Part shown: positions 25,247 through 33,071 of the stretch, piece by piece | Layout: each line of letters begins with the position of its first letter | Position numbering within the stretch: position 1 is the first letter of the stretch | Origin: Clostridia bacterium | GTDB lineage: Bacteria > Bacillota > Clostridia > Christensenellales > Aristaeellaceae | Direction: 5' to 3' | Assembly (NCBI GenBank): GCA_900769875.1 | Contig: CAAGII010000156.1 | Location: forward strand, 1 to 64,000 | DNA: 64,000 nucleotides | Made by a program: the position numbers and the translations under genes | The notes under the pieces: generated by a model | Databases searched by the model: none | What the model saw: only the letters and a program-made list of their open reading frames with translations | Told to the model about the DNA's origin: nothing

Positions 25247-25712
25247 GAGGCTCCCTCCCTTCCAAACGGAGAATGCGTTCCTCCATCTCCATCCCTTCCG
25301 CGCCGAATTCGAAGCTGTCGTCAAGGCAATGCACCAGCAGCTCATCTCCCCGCACGGACACCGTGATGGTGCCGGGCGTCAGGGTGATGGAATTGGCAAG
25401 AATGGTCTTGCCCGCATCGGTTTTCAGCTTTGTATGATAGGAGATCAGCCGCGGCTGCACCTCCAGCATCGGCGACCAGATCAGGCGGATGGTGGCGCAG
25501 GCGCTGCCAATGATCTCGCGCACCAGATAGACCAGATAGGACAATGCGCCCGGTACGCGAAGGAGCAGCCGCCATTCCGTCGCAGGTGAATACCCCAGAT
25601 ACCGCCACATGAAGGCGTAAAGCGCCGCACACAGCACAAGGCCGGTCAGCGCGATCTCAAGCGTCCATGCGCCGTTGAGCAGCAGCCAGAAGGCAAACAG
25701 GATCAGAAACAA
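25239..25712 (-). CDS. mrpE: MrpE/MnhE-like antiporter subunit, probable TTG start
   Basis: The 157-residue protein has two to three N-terminal helices (about 1-55). The MnhE soluble domain follows, with LTPGTITVSVRGDELLVHCLD near 109-129. It is first in the antiporter operon. The only in-frame ATG, at 25727, is ATGGAGG: it contains the ribosome site itself. GGAGG lies eight bases before TTG 25712, so TTG is chosen as the start. A weak start could limit the amount of the whole overlapping gene chain. Confidence 0.82.
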   Translation of the reverse strand: MFLILFAFWLLLNGAWTLEIALTGLVLCAALYAFMWRYLGYSPATEWRLLLRVPGALSYLVYLVREIIGSACATIRLIWSPMLEVQPRLISYHTKLKTDAGKTILANSITLTPGTITVSVRGDELLVHCLDDSFEFGAEGMEMEERILRLEGREPRA

Positions 25713-25763
25713 TGCACAGCCCTCCATTCACAAGGCAGGATTGCAATCAAAGCTCAAACACGA

Positions 25764-25792
25764 ATTGTAATACCATGGGTATGAAAAGTCAA
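25764..25792 (-). promoter_or_regulatory. Promoter of the ten-gene antiporter operon
   Basis: On the minus strand TTGACT (25787-25792) and TACAAT (25764-25769) are 17 bases apart, about 50 bases before the mrpE start. No other convincing promoter was seen inside the operon. Confidence 0.8.
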
Positions 25793-25824
25793 GCTGTCGC
25801 CTGTCGAATCCGCCCGAAAAACGG

Positions 25825-25853
25825 TTGACGAAAGCACAACCTCGCGGTATCAT
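25825..25853 (+). promoter_or_regulatory. Promoter of the NlpC/P60-dnaD-dnaC operon
   Basis: TTGACG (25825-25830) and TATCAT (25848-25853) are 17 bases apart, 24 bases before the start codon. It is divergent from the antiporter promoter, about 32 bases away. Confidence 0.8.
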
Positions 25854-25877
25854 GGTAGGGACAGGGGATGATGAACC

Positions 25878-26738
25878 ATGCGAAGGCTGATTGTGCTTGC
25901 GCTGACAATGTGCCTGCTTGTCTGCGCCATGCCTGATGTAAACGCGGAGCTTCAGCGCAGTCCGGTGCTGGACGCCGCGCTGAGCATGCTGGAGGAGGAC
26001 AATCTGTTTCTGCGCCGCTACAACAAGATCACAGGCGCGTCGGTCGAGCCGTATTTCAAGCTGGGTGTGCCGTACTTTTTCGGCGGCGTCAGGGAGCAGT
26101 GGCTCTTTGCGAAGTATCCTGATTACATGACCCGCGAATGCTGGGAGAACACAACCTATTATGTCAAGGGTCAGGTGTACATCATGGGCTGGGATTGCGC
26201 CGGCTTTACCCAGTGGGTGTGGGAAAAGGCGGGGCGCGGCAAGCATGCGAGCATCTCGAAGATCATCGGCAGGGAGAGCCACAACCGGCACCTTTTGTGT
26301 GATGAGACACTGCTTGTCCCTGACTGGGACGAGCTGCACACTCTGCTGCAGCCCGGCGATCTGCTGGGGGGAACGCGCGGCAGCGGCTACCATATCATGC
26401 TCTACATCGGTACGCTCCGTGATTTCGGCTTTACGGCGGAGGAGGTGCCGGAGCTTCGGTGGTATCTGGACTATCCGCTGGTCATTCATTGCAGCATGAA
26501 TCCAGCGTTCGGGCCTCGCTTTCAGCAGTTTATTGACGAAACGGGCGGCAAGTACACGCGCTGCAAGACCACGGACGGAGGCGTTTGCGTGGCGCTGCTG
26601 GGGCTGAGCTTCGATCAGGCGCCGCACCACGAGGTGGTACAGCTGCAGGAGCAGGCGTGGTTTGAGCTTGACAGCGGCAGGCTGCTGTTGACGCTTGTGG
26701 ACGCGGATACCTATACGCGCTGGGCGTGGTACCGCTGA
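25878..26738 (+). CDS. Secreted NlpC/P60-like cysteine hydrolase
   Basis: The 286-residue precursor has a signal peptide (about 1-23, ending PDVNAEL). An NlpC/P60-like core follows, with the catalytic cysteine in WDCAGFTQW near 112, the histidine in GYHIMLYIG near 173 and a polar residue in VIHCSMN near 204. Such enzymes cut peptide stems in the wall; this version is longer and divergent, so the assignment is to the fold only. The ribosome site is weak (AGGGG). The replication gene dnaD starts 27 bases downstream, so a wall enzyme appears to be co-transcribed with the helicase loader. Confidence 0.72.
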   Translation: MRRLIVLALTMCLLVCAMPDVNAELQRSPVLDAALSMLEEDNLFLRRYNKITGASVEPYFKLGVPYFFGGVREQWLFAKYPDYMTRECWENTTYYVKGQVYIMGWDCAGFTQWVWEKAGRGKHASISKIIGRESHNRHLLCDETLLVPDWDELHTLLQPGDLLGGTRGSGYHIMLYIGTLRDFGFTAEEVPELRWYLDYPLVIHCSMNPAFGPRFQQFIDETGGKYTRCKTTDGGVCVALLGLSFDQAPHHEVVQLQEQAWFELDSGRLLLTLVDADTYTRWAWYR

Positions 26739-26765
26739 GGATGCATTGCAAAGGAGGGTAACCCC

Positions 26766-28256
26766 ATGGGGATGTTCGGCTTTGACGATTCATTCGCGAT
26801 GTTTGACGTCACGCCGGTGGATAATCAGTTTATTCTGGATTATATGACCACTGCCAAGGGCGACTTTGTCAAGGTCTACCTGTATGGACTGCTGCATTGC
26901 TATCACGAGAGCGAGGACATGTGCGTCACGCAGATCGCCAAAGCCCTGGCCATGACGGATGATGAGGTGATGCAGGCATTCCGGCACTGGGAGCGCAAGG
27001 GACTTGTGCGCCGCATATCGGACAAGCCGCCGAGCTTTCGCTATGTGAACCTGAAGCAGCAGATGATCATGGGCACCGCAGCGGAGCGGGATCCCGCATA
27101 TGACGCGTTTTCCGAATCGCTCTATGCTGTATTCGGCAACGATCGCCGGCTGCATGGCAAGGAAATCAGCATGGCGTTCGAGTGGGTGGAGGAGATGGGG
27201 CTCAAGCCTGAGGTTGTCCTGATGCTCATCCGTCATATGATGATGCTGCATGGCAAGAATTTCTCCTTTGCCTCCGCGCAGAAGCTTGCGGTGATGCTTG
27301 CGGAGCAGCATGCCCTGACCGCAGAGGACGCGGAGCTGGTGCTCACCCGTGACCGACAGGCGTGGGAGGGCAGCCGCAAGCTGATTCGCCGCATGGGCAA
27401 GCACCGCGACCCCTCGCTGGACGAAATGAATCTCTATCTCAAGTGGGTGCGAGACTGGGGATATACGCCCGACGCCATCGAAGCGGCGTGCGCTGAAACG
27501 ACCAAGGGTGAGCCGACCTTCGCGTATCTGGATGGTATTCTGCGTGGCATGATGCAGCGCAGGGGCAAGGTGGCGCGCAGCGGCAGCGAGGTGCATCAGC
27601 AGCGGCAGGAGGAGCGGGAGCGAATCCAGCCCCTGAAGGAGGTCTTCCAGGCGCTCAAGAGCCGCGAGATCATCAACGACGGCACGCTGAGTGTGTATGA
27701 TGAAATGCGGGAGATGTATCCGCACGAGATCATCATGATCGCGGCGCGTGCATGCGCGCGCTATTCCGGCAACCTTGAGGACGTCGTGAACGTGCTGCGC
27801 AACTGGAAGCGCTTGAACCTTCAGAGCGCGGAGCAGATCGAGCAGTACATGTCTGCGGTCAACCGCCTGAATGCGCAGCTGAACGTCATGTACCAGCTAT
27901 GGGGCGTGGGCACGCGCACCAACGCGGCCGATCGCGCCCTGCTGCAAAAGTGGCAGGAGAGCCTCGGCTACAGCGGGGATTTCATCATCTTCTGCGCGGC
28001 GTTTGCCAATGGCGCGGACAAGCCGATGCTCTACCTTGACAAGCTGCTGCAGGCATTCCATCAGCAGGGGATTACCACGGAGGAAGCGGCTGCGGCGGCA
28101 CAAAAGGCCTTCCGCGAAGAGAAGAAAACAAAGCGGCCAAATCGCAAAACCGTCAGCGAACAGCAGTATGAGCAGCGCGACTACAAGCCAAGCAGCGAGC
28201 TGCCCGACTGGATGAAGGCCAGCATGGAGGTGGTGGACAATGACCATCACGGATGA
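26766..28256 (+). CDS. DnaD-domain replication initiation protein
   Basis: The 496-residue protein has an N-terminal winged-helix DnaD/DnaB-like domain (about 1-100, VYLYGLLHCY near 35, MTDDEVMQAFRHWERKGLVR near 60). Two DnaD C-terminal domains follow: one around LYLKWVRDWGYTPDAIEAA with the YLDGIL helix near 220-260, the other around YDEMREMYPHEIIMIAARA near 312-365. A linker and a basic tail complete it. DnaD-type proteins remodel origin DNA and help load the replicative helicase. AAAGGAGG precedes the ATG by eight bases. The end overlaps the DnaC-type gene by 17 bases, a conserved clostridial pairing. Confidence 0.9.
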   Translation: MGMFGFDDSFAMFDVTPVDNQFILDYMTTAKGDFVKVYLYGLLHCYHESEDMCVTQIAKALAMTDDEVMQAFRHWERKGLVRRISDKPPSFRYVNLKQQMIMGTAAERDPAYDAFSESLYAVFGNDRRLHGKEISMAFEWVEEMGLKPEVVLMLIRHMMMLHGKNFSFASAQKLAVMLAEQHALTAEDAELVLTRDRQAWEGSRKLIRRMGKHRDPSLDEMNLYLKWVRDWGYTPDAIEAACAETTKGEPTFAYLDGILRGMMQRRGKVARSGSEVHQQRQEERERIQPLKEVFQALKSREIINDGTLSVYDEMREMYPHEIIMIAARACARYSGNLEDVVNVLRNWKRLNLQSAEQIEQYMSAVNRLNAQLNVMYQLWGVGTRTNAADRALLQKWQESLGYSGDFIIFCAAFANGADKPMLYLDKLLQAFHQQGITTEEAAAAAQKAFREEKKTKRPNRKTVSEQQYEQRDYKPSSELPDWMKASMEVVDNDHHG

Positions 28257-29211
28257 AATCCTGCGCGACCTGCAGGCAGAGTACGAGCAGCAGCGCCAGC
28301 GCGATCTGGAGACCCAACGCCAGCGGCGCGAAACGGCGGAGCAGCGCTGCCCTGAGCTGAAGGAGGCGCTTGAAGCGCGAGAGAACCTGATCTACGACAG
28401 CATGCGCGGCATTCTTGCGGGGCAGGGAAGCTACAGTGACCTCCCGGAGAAAATGGAAGCGCTGAACCGGCGCGTCACGTCGCTGCTGACCGGCTGCGGG
28501 CTGGACGCCGCATGGCTGGATCCGGTGTACCGCTGCTCCCGCTGCCGCGATACCGGCTACACGGGCGAGCCCATCCGCGAGATGTGCGACTGCATGCGCG
28601 GCGAATACTATCGCCGTCTCTACCGCCGGGTCGGCCTGCCCGACGCGGACGAGCAATGCTTTGAAAGCTTCGACATTCAGCTATTTCCGGATACGCCGCT
28701 GCCCGGCAGGAGCTATTCGCAGCGGCAGATGATGCAATCATCTCGCAAGCTCTGTCAGGAATGGGCGGAGCAGTATCCTGCCGTGAAGGCAAGCTGCCTT
28801 CTTTTCAGCGGCAAGAGCGGTCTTGGCAAGACCTTTCTGATGCGCTGCATGGCAAAGCGGCTGATCGACCGGGGTATGAGTGTACTGCTCATCAGCGCGT
28901 ACCGATTTCTGGAGATTGCGCGGAAGGCCTACTTCGGCAACGCGCCGGAGGAGCTTGAGGGGCTCATCAGCTGCGATGTGCTGATGCTGGATGATCTTGG
29001 CAGCGAACCGTTGATGGAGAATATTACCATTGTGCAGCTGTTCAATTTGCTCAACGAGCGCCAAAGCTCCGGGAAGGCCACGCTGGTGTCGACCAATCTC
29101 AACGAAAAGGAGCTGCGCGAGCGCTATACGGAGCGTGTGGCCTCCCGCTTGCTGGACAAACGTCATTGTCTGTTCATCCCCTTTGCGGGCGATGATATCC
29201 GCCGCAGCTGA
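28240..29211 (+). CDS. DnaC/DnaI-type helicase loader ATPase
   Basis: The 323-residue AAA+ protein has a coiled N-terminal part (1-85) and a zinc-binding CSRCRDTGYTGE...MCDC set near 97-117, as in DnaI-type loaders. The ATPase part has Walker A FSGKSGLGKTFL near 188-199, Walker B LMLDDLGSE near 247, and an arginine-finger region (RYTERVASRLLDK) near 297. It would load the DnaB-type helicase together with the preceding DnaD protein. The gene begins inside dnaD, with AGGTGG just upstream of the ATG. Confidence 0.92.
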   Translation: MTITDEILRDLQAEYEQQRQRDLETQRQRRETAEQRCPELKEALEARENLIYDSMRGILAGQGSYSDLPEKMEALNRRVTSLLTGCGLDAAWLDPVYRCSRCRDTGYTGEPIREMCDCMRGEYYRRLYRRVGLPDADEQCFESFDIQLFPDTPLPGRSYSQRQMMQSSRKLCQEWAEQYPAVKASCLLFSGKSGLGKTFLMRCMAKRLIDRGMSVLLISAYRFLEIARKAYFGNAPEELEGLISCDVLMLDDLGSEPLMENITIVQLFNLLNERQSSGKATLVSTNLNEKELRERYTERVASRLLDKRHCLFIPFAGDDIRRS

Positions 29212-29232
29212 GATATCGTAAGGAGCAAGCCT

Positions 29233-29580
29233 ATGAATATTCAGATGTATGTGAGTAAGAAGAATTTCGACGTTCAAAAGGCTGAGCGCTTTTTCAAGGA
29301 GCGCCGTGTGCAGGTGCAGGTGCTTGATCTGAAAAAGCACCGCCTCGGTGAACGCGAACTGCAGACCATTGGCAAAGGCGGGCTGTCTGAGCTGATTGAC
29401 CGCGAAGATCGCAAGGTCAGGGAGCATCCCGCATGCTACTACGACCGCGACAGCCTCCTTGTGCCTGCCGTGCTGGAAGCGCCGTGGCTGCTCCGTTCGC
29501 CCATTGTGCGGTGCGGAAGCAAGGTGACGGTGGGCTACGCGCCCGAAGTGTGGCAGACCTGGCTTGACGCGGAGAAGTGA
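29233..29580 (+). CDS. ArsC/Spx-fold protein lacking the catalytic cysteine
   Basis: The 115-residue protein matches the thioredoxin-like ArsC/Spx/YffB family. It has KNFDVQKAERFFKERRV near 12, DLKKHRLGERELQ near 33, and the conserved C-terminal VRCGSKVTVGYAPEVWQ near 92. Where ArsC and Spx carry the active C-x-x-C or CxxS, it reads SKKNFDVQ, so there is no redox cysteine at the N-terminal site; the only cysteines are in HPACYYD and VRCGS. It should not be an arsenate reductase. The start has AAGGAG upstream. It sits 21 bases after the helicase loader gene. Confidence 0.8.
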   Translation: MNIQMYVSKKNFDVQKAERFFKERRVQVQVLDLKKHRLGERELQTIGKGGLSELIDREDRKVREHPACYYDRDSLLVPAVLEAPWLLRSPIVRCGSKVTVGYAPEVWQTWLDAEK

Positions 29581-29624
29581 ACCAGGCTTCCATTCATCTA
29601 AGGCAACGAAAAGAGGCTGAGCGA

Positions 29625-30011
29625 ATGAAGAACTACGCGCAGGTTTATGTCAAAGACAGCATGGAGGCTGCCAGAGTGTATTGCGACGCCTTTGGCGCCG
29701 AGATCACCAGGGCGTTCGTTCATGAAAGCGGCACAGCCTATGAGCACTGTGAGCTTTCTGTGAATGGCGAGGGCATTCTGGCGCTGGCGGAAGCGAAAAG
29801 GCCGTGCAATGTGGAAACCGTGCACAGAAACCGCTGGGAGACCATGACCTTCAATGCCTTTGAGATTGGCAGTGAGGAGCGGGTGCGTCATGCGTTCGAC
29901 GTGCTTCGTGAGGGCGGCGTTGTGCTGGAACCGCTCCATGAGCTTCCATGGAGCGCATGCTGCGCAACGGTGATCGACCGTTACGGCGTGTGCTGGTGGA
30001 TCTCCGTCTGA
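29625..30011 (+). CDS. VOC-superfamily (PhnB/glyoxalase-like) protein
   Basis: The 128-residue protein has the paired beta-alpha-beta-beta-beta layout of vicinal-oxygen-chelate proteins: QVYVKDSMEAARVYCDAFGAE near 4-24 and, in the second half, EERVRHAFDVLREGG followed by DRYGVCWWISV at the end. The motif set is closest to PhnB-like proteins, which have no fixed function. The chosen ATG 29625 has a moderate AGAGG site; the frame can be extended to a GTG at 29577 that overlaps the previous stop. It closes the operon, before a terminator. Confidence 0.78.
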   Translation: MKNYAQVYVKDSMEAARVYCDAFGAEITRAFVHESGTAYEHCELSVNGEGILALAEAKRPCNVETVHRNRWETMTFNAFEIGSEERVRHAFDVLREGGVVLEPLHELPWSACCATVIDRYGVCWWISV

Positions 30012-30026
30012 CGGTGCGTACCCGTG

Positions 30027-30056
30027 AAGCGTCTGCTCCATGCGGGCGCTTTTTGT
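30027..30056 (+). terminator. Terminator of the dnaD-dnaC-VOC operon
   Basis: AAGCGTCTGC (30027-30036) and GCGGGCGCTT (30042-30051) form a 10-bp stem with two G-T pairs and a five-base loop, followed by TTTTG. Confidence 0.8.
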
Positions 30057-30088
30057 GTGCCCGATTTTTGTTGTTGCATCGTAAAAAG

Positions 30089-30124
30089 TAAAAAGCAAGC
30101 ACCTGCCCAAGGACAAGTGCCTGC
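30089..30124 (-). terminator. Terminator of the aspS-gatC/gatA/gatB operon
   Basis: On the minus strand GCAGGCACTTG and CAGGTGCTTGC form an 11-bp stem with two mismatches, followed by TTTTTAC. It lies 20 bases after the gatB stop. Confidence 0.75.
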
Positions 30125-30144
30125 CATGATGCATGCGTTTCCGA

Positions 30145-31596
30145 TTATGATTGAGCGTCGCCGTCGAGCGCCCTGTCCACAAGCTGCTGAAGCAGCATGG
30201 GATTGGCCATGCCGCCGGTGAGCCGCATCGCTGCGCCCATCAGCGCCTTTTTCAGCGGCAGCTTGCCCGCGCGGTAGCCGGCTACCATATCAGGATGCTC
30301 CTCCATGGCCTGACGGACGCAAGCTGTCAGCTGCTTTTCGTCGCTAAGCTGGCGCAGTCCGTTGCGGCTGATGTAGTCCACAGGATCCTCGTCCTGCTCC
30401 CAGAGCGCGCAGAGTGTCTTTTTGGCGGCGCCGCTGTTGATAGCTCCGGTCTCCTGCAGGGTGGCGATCATTGCCAGATGCGCGGGATGGATGCGGATGA
30501 CCTTCTCCTCGCTGTCGCCCAAAAGACGGAACACCTCGGTAATCAGAAGGTTCGCAAGCGTGCGCGGCGACTGGGTCTCCTTTGCTGCCTGCTCAAAATA
30601 GTCCGCAAACGCCTTGTCGCTGACGATCTGCTCCGCGGCGTAGCTGGTCAGGCCATAATCGCGCATGTAGGCCGCCTTGCGCGCGTCGGGAAGCAGCGGC
30701 AGCTCACTTTCCCACTCCTTGAGGAGCTCGTCGCTAAGGACGATCGGAGCCAGATCGGGATCGGGGAAATAGCGGTAGTCATTCGCGTTTTCCTTGCGGC
30801 GCATGCTGCTTGTTTTGCCAGTGTTCTGGTCATAGCGGCGGGTTTCCTGCACGATGGTCTCGCCCTTGCGAAGTGCCTCCACCTGACGGCGGTATTCCTC
30901 CGCAATCGCGCCGGCGACGGACTGGAAGCTGTTCAGATTCTTCATTTCGGTGCGCGTGCCGAAGGGCTCGCCCGGCTTATGGATGGACAGGTTCACATCG
31001 CAGCGCAGGCTGCCCTCGTTCATTTTGCAGTCGCTGATGCCCGTATAGGCAATGACAGCCTTGAGCTTCTGCAGGTATGCGACCGCCTCCTGCGGCGTGC
31101 GGATATCCGGCTCGGACACGATCTCAATCAGCGGCACGCCGCAGCGGTTGCAGTCCACCAGCGTGCCCTTTTCAGGATCATGCACCAGCTTGCCGGCGTC
31201 CTCCTCAATGTGGATGCGTGTAATGCCGATGTCCTTGCTGCCTTCGGGCGTTTCAATGGTGAGATGCCCCTTGAGGCACAGCGGCAGATCATACTGGCTG
31301 ATCTGATAGGCCTTGGGCAGGTCGGGATAGAAATAATTCTTTCGATCCTGCTTGGAATATTTGCTGATGGTACAGCCCGTCGCAAGACCTGCCTTGACCG
31401 CGCTGTGCACCACTTCCCTGTTCAACACCGGCAGTGTTCCCGGAAAGCCCATGCAAACCGGGCAGCATTGCGTATTGGGCGCCGCGCCGAAGGCGGTGGA
31501 GCAGGAACAGAAGATTTTCGTCCTGGTTTTCAGCTCGACGTGTACTTCCAGTCCGATGACCATTTCATAGCCATCAATCATACGCCATTCAGCCAT
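30145..31596 (-). CDS. gatB: Asp-tRNA(Asn)/Glu-tRNA(Gln) amidotransferase subunit B
   Basis: GatB is the kinase and tRNA-binding subunit of the amidotransferase that turns mischarged Asp-tRNA(Asn) or Glu-tRNA(Gln) into Asn- or Gln-tRNA. The 483-residue product has the cradle domain with IGLEVHVEL near 16, a zinc-type cysteine set (FCSCS...CCPVC near 28-47), and YFYPDLPKAYQISQYDLPL near 83. The helical and YqeY tail domains run from about 330. The ATG overlaps the gatA stop (TAATG), so translation is coupled; the frame before it lies in gatA. Confidence 0.96.
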   Translation of the reverse strand: MAEWRMIDGYEMVIGLEVHVELKTRTKIFCSCSTAFGAAPNTQCCPVCMGFPGTLPVLNREVVHSAVKAGLATGCTISKYSKQDRKNYFYPDLPKAYQISQYDLPLCLKGHLTIETPEGSKDIGITRIHIEEDAGKLVHDPEKGTLVDCNRCGVPLIEIVSEPDIRTPQEAVAYLQKLKAVIAYTGISDCKMNEGSLRCDVNLSIHKPGEPFGTRTEMKNLNSFQSVAGAIAEEYRRQVEALRKGETIVQETRRYDQNTGKTSSMRRKENANDYRYFPDPDLAPIVLSDELLKEWESELPLLPDARKAAYMRDYGLTSYAAEQIVSDKAFADYFEQAAKETQSPRTLANLLITEVFRLLGDSEEKVIRIHPAHLAMIATLQETGAINSGAAKKTLCALWEQDEDPVDYISRNGLRQLSDEKQLTACVRQAMEEHPDMVAGYRAGKLPLKKALMGAAMRLTGGMANPMLLQQLVDRALDGDAQS

Positions 31597-33056
31597 TACA
31601 GCGTCACCTCCCCATCGTATCCGCATGCATCTTCCAACGCCTGTCCGACCCGGTACAGCAGCGGCTCGGAGAAAGCAGCGCCCATCAGTTGCACGCCTAC
31701 GGGCAGACCGGATTCATCCTTGCCGCAGGGGAGGGACAGCGACGGAATGCCCGCGATGTTCACCGGCACGGTGTGGATATCACCCAAATACATTTCCAGC
31801 GGGCTCATGGTCTTTTCGCCAAGCTTGTAGGCGGTGGTCGGCGCGACTGGACCCAGCAGGCAATCGCAGCTTTGCAGAACGCTCGTGAAATCGCGGATGA
31901 CGAGCGTGCGAACCTCCAGCGCCTTTTTGTAGTAGGCGTCATAGTACCCGGCGCTGAGCGTGTAGGTGCCCAGCAGAATGCGGCGCTTCACTTCTGCGCC
32001 AAAGCCCTCGGAGCGGCTTTTGACGTACATTTCGTCGAGGCTTTCAAAGCACTCGGCGCGGTGACCGTAGCGCACACCGTCAAAGCGCGCGAGGTTGGAC
32101 GATGCTTCCGCGCTGGACAGCACGTAGTACGCGGGCAGCGCATGCTCCAGACTGGGCAGGCTGACCTCACGCACCTGCGCGCCCATATCCCTGAGCAGCC
32201 GCACAGCGCTCATCACGGCTTTGCGAACGCCGTCGGACAGACCTTCCGCGAACATTTCTCGCGGTAGACCGATGCGCAGTCCCTTCACCCCGTCGCGAAG
32301 CTGGCGGCTCATGGGTGTGTAGCCCTGCTTGATGGAGGTGGAATCGCGGCGATCATAGCCCGCGATGACATCCAGAGCCATCGCGTTGTCCGCCACTGTG
32401 CGGGTCATCGGGCCGATCTGATCGAGACTGGATGCAAAGGCGACCAACCCGTAGCGGCTGACCATGCCATAGGTGGGCTTCATGCCGACCACGCCGCAGA
32501 AGGCGGCAGGCTGCCGGATGGAACCGCCCGTATCACTGCCCAGCGCGAAGGGCGCTTCGTGCGCGGCGACGCAGGCGGCGCTGCCGCCTGAGGAGCCGCC
32601 CGGCACACAGTCAAGCGCGCGCGGATTACGGGTGGGATGGAAGGCGCTGTTTTCGGTGGTGGAGCCCATGGCAAACTCATCCATGTTGGTTTTGCCAAGC
32701 AGCACGCAGCCCGCACTGCGCAGTTTCTCCCAGACGGTGGCAGAATAGGGCGGCACGAAGTCCGCCAGCATCCTGCTGGCACAGGTCGTTTTAACGCCGG
32801 CAGTGCAGATGTTGTCCTTGACCGCGACCGGCACGCCGCAAAGCGGATGCACCTTCTCGCCGCTTTTGCGAAGCGCGTCGGCTTCGTCCGCCTGTGCGAG
32901 CGCTACGTCGTCGCATACGGTGATATAGGCGCCGATTTGGTCCTCTGTCTGATGGATTTGCTCCAGATAGGCCGCTGTGACCTCGCGGGAGGACAGCGTA
33001 CCCTTTCGCAGCGATTGCGAAAGCCCGGTCAGACTCATTTGAATGATGTCCTTCAT
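31596..33056 (-). CDS. gatA: Asp-tRNA(Asn)/Glu-tRNA(Gln) amidotransferase subunit A
   Basis: GatA is the amidase-signature glutaminase that supplies ammonia to GatB. The 486-residue protein has the Ser-cisSer-Lys triad: lysine in VAVKDNICTAG near 79, cis-serine in GGSSGGSAA near 155, and the nucleophile serine in SDTGGSIRQPA near 178. The start is set at ATG 33056, nine bases after GGGAGG; a GTG at 33059 is an alternative. It lies 15 bases after the AspRS-GatC fusion, so all three GatCAB parts are in one transcript. Confidence 0.96.
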   Translation of the reverse strand: MKDIIQMSLTGLSQSLRKGTLSSREVTAAYLEQIHQTEDQIGAYITVCDDVALAQADEADALRKSGEKVHPLCGVPVAVKDNICTAGVKTTCASRMLADFVPPYSATVWEKLRSAGCVLLGKTNMDEFAMGSTTENSAFHPTRNPRALDCVPGGSSGGSAACVAAHEAPFALGSDTGGSIRQPAAFCGVVGMKPTYGMVSRYGLVAFASSLDQIGPMTRTVADNAMALDVIAGYDRRDSTSIKQGYTPMSRQLRDGVKGLRIGLPREMFAEGLSDGVRKAVMSAVRLLRDMGAQVREVSLPSLEHALPAYYVLSSAEASSNLARFDGVRYGHRAECFESLDEMYVKSRSEGFGAEVKRRILLGTYTLSAGYYDAYYKKALEVRTLVIRDFTSVLQSCDCLLGPVAPTTAYKLGEKTMSPLEMYLGDIHTVPVNIAGIPSLSLPCGKDESGLPVGVQLMGAAFSEPLLYRVGQALEDACGYDGEVTL

Positions 33057-33071
33057 CACGCTCAGCCTCCC

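Noticed and set aside
16195..25712. Reading the operon as complex I or as a membrane-bound hydrogenase
   Set aside because: No NuoB/C/D/H/I, NiFe-centre or ferredoxin-type cysteine motifs are present, and a terminator closes the operon after the fourth antiporter subunit.
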